Positions 5,866 through 11,042 of a stretch of 11,042 nucleotides of DNA are shown here, in pieces. The notes under the pieces are model-generated. The model had not been told where the DNA came from. It did not search any database and was given only the letters and a program-made list of their open reading frames with translations. The translations under genes and the position numbers were made by a program. Source of the stretch: Candidatus Cloacimonadota bacterium (lineage in GTDB: Bacteria; Hydrothermota; E44-bin80); contig SOKM01000297.1 in NCBI GenBank assembly GCA_004375785.1, forward strand, positions 1 through 11,042. The letters run 5' to 3'. Numbering within the stretch: position 1 is the stretch's first letter; the number at the start of each line of letters is the position of its first letter.

Positions 5866-7086
5866 ATGGAAACATTTACCTATATATTTTTACTCGTCGG
5901 TTTAGCTGTTTACCTGGGACACCTCGCTCAAAGGTTGAGACAGCCGCGGATTGTCGGCGAAATTTTAGGCGGGATTATTGCTGGACCTCTTTTTCTCTTT
6001 ATCGCAGCCTCCCTGTTTCACGAAGGGCACAAAATACATCTTTTTCTATCAACACAATATGCCAGCACCAAGCTCACGTCGCTTGTTGATTTTGCGGGTA
6101 TAATGATTATGTTCGGTGCAGGACTGGAAACCGATCTCTCTACACTGTTCTCCTCCGCCAGGCACGGACTTTTGACAGCAGTAGGTGGTTTTATCGTTCC
6201 CTTCTCACTGGGTGTGGTTGTAGGAAAATATTTACTCCATCTTGAACTTCTTGCTTCCCTCTACATTGGTGCAGCAGTTTCTATAACAGCAGTTGCTCTT
6301 AGTGTCGCAACACTTATTCAGTTAAAAAAACTGAAGACAAAGGTTGGAATGACTATTATTGTTGCAGCTGTTCTTGACGACATAATCGGCGTAATGCTCC
6401 TTTCGGTTATTATGAATATGACCAGGGGAGAAGGAAGTTTTTCCATTAAACATATTTTTATAATGGTTCTGATTGCTGCAATTTTCGTAGTTTTCAGCGT
6501 GTTGCTCGGACACTTCGGAAAAAGATTAAGAAAATATTTTCGTCTAATGATGAAAGTACCCCAGGAGAGGTTTTCTTTTTTCATACTTTTTCTGTTTCTC
6601 TTTTCGATAATCTCGCACTTTGCCGGACTCCACCTTGTCATAGGCGCATTTTTGGCTGGTCTCATTCTTGGACCGTTCTTAAAACGTTCAGAAAAAGAGA
6701 TTTTTAGTAACTGGATATGGGGATTATTTGCACCCCTTTTCTTTGCCTGGGTGGGGTTCTCGGTTCTGTTTTCCTCCAGTGCCTTCGGTATCCCACTGCT
6801 TTTAATTGTTGCCACTGCATTCATTGGAAAAATAGTGGGTGCTGGTGCTGGTGCATTTTTTTCAGGGCTAAAACCGGTAGAATCGCTTGCAGTTGGGTTT
6901 GGAATGAATGGAAGGGCAGCAGTAGAACTTATAATTGCAGAAATCGCTTTAAGAAATGGTATTATTGATAGAAATATTTTTTCAGCTGTTGTCTTTATGG
7001 CAATACTCTCCGCAATCTCAACACCTCTCCTGATGAAACTGTTGGCAAATAAGATTACCACCCCAGCAAGGACAGCAAGAAAATGA
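5866..7086 (+). CDS. CPA2-family cation:proton antiporter
   Basis: A 406-residue inner-membrane protein of the sodium/hydrogen exchanger fold, with about 12 hydrophobic spans. It exchanges protons for Na+ or K+. Family marks in order are RQPRIVGEILGGIIAGP (25-41), VAAVLDDIIGVMLL (167-179), FAPLFFAWVGF (288-298) and FGMNGRAAVELIIAE (345-359). The paired D171-D172 is the ion- and proton-binding DD pair of electrogenic CPA2 members such as NapA. R350 sits in the usual late conserved helix. The protein stops after the transport domain: there is no TrkA-N nucleotide-binding domain or other cytoplasmic regulator, unlike KefB/KefC. ATG 5866 is preceded by GAAAG. The gene ends only 13 bp from the stop of the convergent minus-strand gene, with no visible terminator between. 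Ion choice cannot be told from sequence. Confidence 0.93.
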   Translation: METFTYIFLLVGLAVYLGHLAQRLRQPRIVGEILGGIIAGPLFLFIAASLFHEGHKIHLFLSTQYASTKLTSLVDFAGIMIMFGAGLETDLSTLFSSARHGLLTAVGGFIVPFSLGVVVGKYLLHLELLASLYIGAAVSITAVALSVATLIQLKKLKTKVGMTIIVAAVLDDIIGVMLLSVIMNMTRGEGSFSIKHIFIMVLIAAIFVVFSVLLGHFGKRLRKYFRLMMKVPQERFSFFILFLFLFSIISHFAGLHLVIGAFLAGLILGPFLKRSEKEIFSNWIWGLFAPLFFAWVGFSVLFSSSAFGIPLLLIVATAFIGKIVGAGAGAFFSGLKPVESLAVGFGMNGRAAVELIIAEIALRNGIIDRNIFSAVVFMAILSAISTPLLMKLLANKITTPARTARK

Positions 7087-7099
7087 CGAAGTTCGATGC

Positions 7100-9409
7100 C
7101 TAATTCAATCTTACAATCTTTATTACCTGGGAATTGACCTCTTGATTTATCTTTAAGAAATATGTGCCCTGAGGAAGTGTCTTCCCTTTCTCATCCGTCC
7201 CATCCCACCCGAGTGAAACCTTGTTGGACAGCGGTTTTCTGTTGAATAACTCCTTTACTTTTCTACCAGCAACATCATAGATTGATATTTGAAGACGGTT
7301 GTCTTTTTTGCAGGATAATGAGATACTAATTCGGTTTCTAAATGGGTTTGGGGAGACAGAAATATTTGGTGTCCATTTTTCATCTTGCTTTCCTTCAGAA
7401 ATACCTGTCTCAGAAAATTCATAAATCACAAAAGCCTCTCTATTGCATAGATAAATGTAATTGTTATGAAGAGTCAATTTGTTATTATAAACGATACCAC
7501 TTGTTATTGATGAAGCGATTCGATGAGGAATTATTGGATTAGTCAAATCGAACACTGAGAGGACACCTCGGGACCCATTATTGTAATTACCTATTGTGAA
7601 TAGCTTATTGGATACAATTTTTATGTCATGTACGTCAGATAGAGTAAATGTTGAAACAATGTAGGGATTGGAAATATCAGAAAGGTTTACCACTTGTGAA
7701 TGAGTAAGATTAGTGATATAGGCAAAGGTATCATTAGTCGCCATTGCGAGTGGAAATTGGTAAATATCAACTGAACCGATTGGTAAAGGGTTTGATGGAT
7801 TTGTCACATCAAGTATTTGAAGATAGCTTATGGTATCTACCATACCAACCCAACACAATAGATTATTATAAATGTCGAAATCCGATAGGTATACAGAGTC
7901 GCAAGAATATAATATTTGAGGATTGCCCGGTTGGGCGACATCCACAATGTACAGATTTGGATTTGATGCAAAGAGCAAGGAATCGTGGAGGAGCAATCTT
8001 TGAATACCTTTAATTGGTAAATGTGATTCATAAATTGGAACCTGCGGATTAGAAATGTTAAAAATGGTAATTCCCGAATTGGAACCCACAAATACATGAT
8101 TTTCATTACAAGATACATCATTTGCTTCTTTTAGGAGTTGTCTACCGTATATGCCAAGAATTTCTGGATTAGAAGGATTAGAAATGTTAACAACAGCAAG
8201 TCCGCCTGCTGCTACATAGGCAAAGGGGTATTTGAGCGAAACACCATGGACAAGTCCATTTGTTCGATACCGACCCAGGAGTTGAAGAATGGAAGGATTG
8301 CTCACATCAATGATCTGGGTTCCTTGTATATCGTTTGCAGTGAAGAGAATATTTTCCCTTAGGAACATTCCTTTTGAACTGCCTAGATGGTACGGCATTT
8401 CAAAGGTTGAAAGGAAATTGGGAGACATTGGATTGGAGATATCAATGATACACAAAAGTGTATCCTGTGTATAAAAAATGATTGAGTCATTGCCTGTCAT
8501 TCCATATGAACCATAAAAATCAAAGAAGGGCAAGGAATCTTCAGCAATAAGAAACGCATTTGTTGGATTGGACACGTCAATTATAGAAAGCATAGTCAAA
8601 TTATTGAAATAATCAAAATTGATAACAAAAATTAAAGAATCTCGCCACGTATGAATGCCAGAAATATCTCGCCATTGACTAAATATATAGTAACCTTCAA
8701 ATGTCATGGAGCCAAAGGAATCAATGGAAACAATTTTAAGACTATCATAGCAATAGGCATACAGATATTCTTCCCCTATAGCAAGTCCATAATATATGCC
8801 TGGAATCGTATCCCGTTTTATGAGTGATTGAGGTGAAGAAAAATCGATGGAAAATATTCCTGAATGACTGGGTTGGTAATAGTAATACGTGCACACGTAT
8901 GCAATCCAATTTTTGGTATCCATGCACCAGGGATCGGCATTTCCAAGGTAAACGCTGTCCAGAAAAATGGGAAGAGAAGGATCAGAAACATCAAACGTCG
9001 CAAGGTGTGCATTTTTAGTCCGGAAATCCTCGTAGCTTACAAGAAGATAATCGGATTCTTTTGCTATGTTTCGTCCAAGATAAGGATAGTTAGTCCAGGG
9101 AACATTTGGTATGTTTGTAGCACTATACAGGCAGGGATTTGATGGGTTATGAATATCGAAAACTTTGATCTGTCCGTTATAGCCAGGAAATCTTTCGAAA
9201 ACATACATATACGCATTGTCCGCTACAACATCACAGCATGCGTTTGCGTAAAGTGTTGAGCCTAAAAGTTCAAATGAGGTAGAGTCTACAAGTGGAAGAC
9301 ATTGATAAAAAGGATTTTTTTCAGGGAAATCTAATTTCTGAGTCAGATGATCTGGATTAAGATTCATCCCTCCCATTAATATAATGCTGAATAAAATGTT
9401 TAAAATCAT
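7100..9409 (-). CDS. LVIVD-repeat beta-propeller surface protein with C-terminal sorting-type domain
   Basis: A 769-residue predicted exported protein. After a short hydrophobic N-terminus (MILNILFSIILMGG, a weak signal peptide without basic residues), about 12 repeats of the pattern xxxIDVSNPSNPxxLxS follow, for example LSIIDVSNPTNAFLIAE, TQIIDVSNPSILQLLGR and LQILDVTNPSNPLPIGS. These are LVIVD repeats, which build beta-propellers. Residues 679-769 form a separate Ig-like tail: ISVSPNPF, LQISIYDVAGRKVKEL, WDGTDEKGKTLPQGTYFLKI. It is typical of type IX secretion sorting domains or FlgD-like Ig domains, so secretion or surface attachment is likely. An in-frame ATG exists at 9469, but ATG 9409 is preferred: it follows GGAGGTGA at good distance, and a strong promoter lies within the longer version's codons. 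The ligand or function is unknown. Confidence 0.9.
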   Translation of the reverse strand: MILNILFSIILMGGMNLNPDHLTQKLDFPEKNPFYQCLPLVDSTSFELLGSTLYANACCDVVADNAYMYVFERFPGYNGQIKVFDIHNPSNPCLYSATNIPNVPWTNYPYLGRNIAKESDYLLVSYEDFRTKNAHLATFDVSDPSLPIFLDSVYLGNADPWCMDTKNWIAYVCTYYYYQPSHSGIFSIDFSSPQSLIKRDTIPGIYYGLAIGEEYLYAYCYDSLKIVSIDSFGSMTFEGYYIFSQWRDISGIHTWRDSLIFVINFDYFNNLTMLSIIDVSNPTNAFLIAEDSLPFFDFYGSYGMTGNDSIIFYTQDTLLCIIDISNPMSPNFLSTFEMPYHLGSSKGMFLRENILFTANDIQGTQIIDVSNPSILQLLGRYRTNGLVHGVSLKYPFAYVAAGGLAVVNISNPSNPEILGIYGRQLLKEANDVSCNENHVFVGSNSGITIFNISNPQVPIYESHLPIKGIQRLLLHDSLLFASNPNLYIVDVAQPGNPQILYSCDSVYLSDFDIYNNLLCWVGMVDTISYLQILDVTNPSNPLPIGSVDIYQFPLAMATNDTFAYITNLTHSQVVNLSDISNPYIVSTFTLSDVHDIKIVSNKLFTIGNYNNGSRGVLSVFDLTNPIIPHRIASSITSGIVYNNKLTLHNNYIYLCNREAFVIYEFSETGISEGKQDEKWTPNISVSPNPFRNRISISLSCKKDNRLQISIYDVAGRKVKELFNRKPLSNKVSLGWDGTDEKGKTLPQGTYFLKINQEVNSQVIKIVRLN

Positions 9410-9413
9410 TGTA

Positions 9414-9421
9414 TCACCTCC
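9414..9421 (-). promoter_or_regulatory. Strong Shine-Dalgarno site fixing the start at 9409
   Basis: On the minus strand GGAGGTGA lies four bases before ATG 9409. It is a near-perfect anti-16S match and settles the start. It also shows that this genome uses canonical ribosome sites, so their absence before 173 and 9526 is meaningful. Confidence 0.9.
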
Positions 9422-9437
9422 TGTGATGGTTAAAAGA

Positions 9438-9466
9438 AATATATCACACTTAGCATTTGTTGTCAA
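9438..9466 (-). promoter_or_regulatory. Strong sigma-70-type promoter for the LVIVD gene
   Basis: Read on the minus strand, a consensus TTGACA (9461-9466) is separated by exactly 17 bp from TATATT (9438-9443). The start would lie near 9430, leaving a leader of about 20 nt that holds the Shine-Dalgarno site. This is the best promoter in the window and suggests strong expression unless repressed. Confidence 0.85.
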
Positions 9467-9469
9467 CAA
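9457..9469. promoter_or_regulatory. Palindrome over the -35 box, possible operator
   Basis: TTGTTG and CAACAA flank a single central T, making a perfect 13-bp inverted repeat that covers the -35 of the LVIVD promoter. A bound regulator there would block that promoter and could also affect the divergent one, whose -35 starts at 9490. Part of the symmetry comes from the TTGACA consensus itself, so chance is a real alternative. Confidence 0.3.
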
Positions 9470-9489
9470 TTTTTGTCATCCTTTTTTTC

Positions 9490-9518
9490 TTGACTTATAG
9501 GTTCTGTTCTGATAGATA
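9490..9518 (+). promoter_or_regulatory. Candidate promoter for the propeller gene at 9526
   Basis: TTGACT (9490-9495) is followed after 17 bp by a weak TAGATA (9513-9518). A better TATTAT at 9517-9522 is too far away. The expected start coincides with ATG 9526, and there is no Shine-Dalgarno sequence, so the mRNA may be leaderless. The CTTGACTTATAGG word matches the one before the gene at 173. The -35 box lies 23 bp from the divergent -35, so the two promoters are back to back. Confidence 0.45.
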
Positions 9519-9525
9519 TTATTCT

Positions 9526-11042
9526 ATGAAGAGAAAATTCTTCTATTTATTTCTAACCTTTTTTTTAATCTTCATTCTTATTATATCAGTCGTTTTTATA
9601 AAGGTTATAAGGCAATCTAAGGAAACCATTGTTAGGCTGCGAAAAGAAAGAGCACCGCAGAAGGTAGAGATTTTAGAAATTCCACTGAAGAAGAAGAAAG
9701 GATGGGAACTCTTTGTTAATAAAGCAGATGTGAGGGATATAGTTTTTTTTAACAGGAATTATTACATTGCAACCTCTGGCGGGATTATTCTTCTTTCAGA
9801 GGATGGAAAGATACTAAAGGAACTTAATACGACCTGGGGTCTACCGGAAAATAGTTTTCTTCAATTACTTAACACTGAAGACGGTATTTTAGCACTCACC
9901 GATGGAGGAAAACTCATCAATCTGAAGAATAAATTCTTCATGGTGTATAATATGAAAAAGGCAGGAAAACTCTCAGGAATTTCAAAAAGAGAGGACGATG
10001 TTCTTCTATCTGCCGCAAACGGTATCTACCTTCTCAGAGATGATAAGGTCAATAAGATTGAAGAAATAAAGGATGTAAAAATTACACGACCTTTCTCAGG
10101 AGGGATTGCCGCAGGGACAATAAGAGGGAAGGTCTACATTTCAACCCCTACATTTAAGGATAGTATAACAGAAATCGATGCAGTGAACGATATAAAAGAG
10201 AAGGATGGGATTTTGTACATTGCAACCCCACTTGGTCTTGAATGTGTGACAGGTGAAGAGAGAAAACTCGAATTGACAGGAGAATTCATAACAACCATTA
10301 CAGAATATGATGGAAAACTCTGCTGTGGCACATTCGATGGAAGAGTAATTATAGGGAAAAAGATAGACAGGGTTGCGAAGAAAGAGGCTTCCATAAACAG
10401 GCTCAGGGTTTTAAACAATAAACTGTTTGCCTTAACAAGCGAAGGTGTTTATCTTTTTGAGAATGAGAAATGGTTTGTTTTCTACAGACCTCCTGCTAAA
10501 ATCCCCTTAATGTATATTACCTCGTTAATGAAAACCGGGAGTGAACTTTTCATAGGAACATTTGAAGATGGATGTTTTTCCCTTAGAGCCAATCGCTTAC
10601 ATCGAGTGAATATTGGAAAGAATGTTAATGAGATAAACCAGATAATTAATGTTGAAAACAATTTATTCATTGCTACAAATTCAGGGCTTTTCCTACTGAA
10701 TCAAAAAGGGGTAAAAAAGATAGAGGGACTACCTTCCCATTTTGTAAGTTCGGTCTTTGTAAAAGGGAAAAAACTTATTGCTGGCACTTCAAAAGGTTTT
10801 GGTATAATAGACCTTGCCAATTTTAATATTAAGAATTTTGGTTCTTTTCAGGGACTTATAAATAACAGAGTATATGCCATTACGAATTCAGAAGGTAAAA
10901 TTATGATTGGAACATTAGGAGGTATATCCATATTTGACGGAAACGCTTTCAAAAACTTTACCTCTGCCAATTCATCTCTTAAGAGCAACTGGATAAACAG
11001 TCTTCTCGCAACAGATAAAAGGGTCTATATCGGGACTTACGG
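9526..11042 (+). CDS. Membrane-anchored beta-propeller protein, partial (runs off right edge)
   Basis: The frame is open from ATG 9526 to the window end (505 complete codons, no stop). The N-terminus MKRKFF, followed by a hydrophobic segment to about residue 26, is a membrane anchor or uncleaved signal placing the rest outside the cytoplasm. The remainder is a run of about ten short repeats with the core LFIATNSGLFLL, for example YYIATSGGIILL, LFALTSEGVYLF, IMIGTLGGISIF and finally VYIGTYG. This is the pattern of two-component-regulator propeller (Reg_prop) blades, spaced roughly 40 residues apart. Such propellers occur in hybrid sensor kinases and in stand-alone surface proteins. The missing C-terminus decides which, and the protein could end in a kinase, a GGDEF domain or nothing more. 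An in-frame TTG at 9490 is a less likely start. It diverges from the LVIVD gene. Confidence 0.85.
   Translation, partial: MKRKFFYLFLTFFLIFILIISVVFIKVIRQSKETIVRLRKERAPQKVEILEIPLKKKKGWELFVNKADVRDIVFFNRNYYIATSGGIILLSEDGKILKELNTTWGLPENSFLQLLNTEDGILALTDGGKLINLKNKFFMVYNMKKAGKLSGISKREDDVLLSAANGIYLLRDDKVNKIEEIKDVKITRPFSGGIAAGTIRGKVYISTPTFKDSITEIDAVNDIKEKDGILYIATPLGLECVTGEERKLELTGEFITTITEYDGKLCCGTFDGRVIIGKKIDRVAKKEASINRLRVLNNKLFALTSEGVYLFENEKWFVFYRPPAKIPLMYITSLMKTGSELFIGTFEDGCFSLRANRLHRVNIGKNVNEINQIINVENNLFIATNSGLFLLNQKGVKKIEGLPSHFVSSVFVKGKKLIAGTSKGFGIIDLANFNIKNFGSFQGLINNRVYAITNSEGKIMIGTLGGISIFDGNAFKNFTSANSSLKSNWINSLLATDKRVYIGTY

Noticed and set aside
6318..7061. Long minus-strand open frame of 247 codons inside the antiporter gene
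   Set aside because: It is antisense to a clear transporter and is rich in I, P, A and K as expected from reversed membrane-protein codons. It has no family resemblance and no ribosome site.
7087..7099. Bidirectional terminator between the convergent genes
   Set aside because: The 13-bp gap and its flanks show no hairpin with a T-run on either strand.
7100..9409. Degenerate DNA repeats (GGATT-rich words) inside the LVIVD gene as a repeat array
   Set aside because: They simply encode the recurring DVSNPSNP protein motif and are too irregular in sequence and spacing for a CRISPR or minisatellite.

Overview
The window is an AT-rich bacterial chromosomal segment with compact, mostly co-directional genes. 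I see no phage, plasmid, insertion sequence, CRISPR, rRNA or tRNA gene. It holds a long LVIVD-repeat surface protein with a C-terminal Por-secretion/FlgD-Ig-like tail, and an unrelated membrane-anchored propeller protein. Together with the general sequence style, this suggests an uncultured FCB-type or WOR-3/Cloacimonadota-like lineage. That assignment is an inference from protein architecture, not a phylogeny.

Layout. Positions 1-172 are non-coding, with a three-unit 8-bp tandem repeat and a promoter that appears to fire almost at the start codon. Positions 173-5705 look like one plus-strand operon: a soluble triple-GAF diguanylate cyclase, a GNAT acetyltransferase overlapping it by ATGA, an NCS2/AzgA-type purine permease, a TPR protein with a C-terminal membrane domain, and a multispanning membrane protein with an HExxH metalloprotease motif. 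A REP-like double palindrome sits between the permease and the TPR gene. Positions 5706-5865 carry a second promoter and a structured leader before a CPA2-type cation:proton antiporter (5866-7086). The long LVIVD propeller gene converges on it from the minus strand (7100-9409). Back-to-back promoters at 9410-9525 separate that gene from a plus-strand propeller gene (9526 onward) that runs off the right edge. No gene-free stretch exceeds 300 bases.

How the genes may work together. The first operon joins signalling (c-di-GMP synthesis controlled by GAF sensors), purine uptake and two membrane-associated proteins. The sequence does not show a shared pathway. The two divergent propeller genes are both predicted to act outside the cytoplasm and share a short control region.

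The observation most worth following is the composite palindrome at 3980-4033. It consists of two 24-nt units in inverted orientation, each starting with GGAG. They differ at only six positions, which form three compensated base pairs. This is the layout of a REP/BIME doublet. The next gene's open frame runs through it, and a one-base change at 4090-4092 would restore a much better start at 4078. I did not find a clear new multi-gene system.
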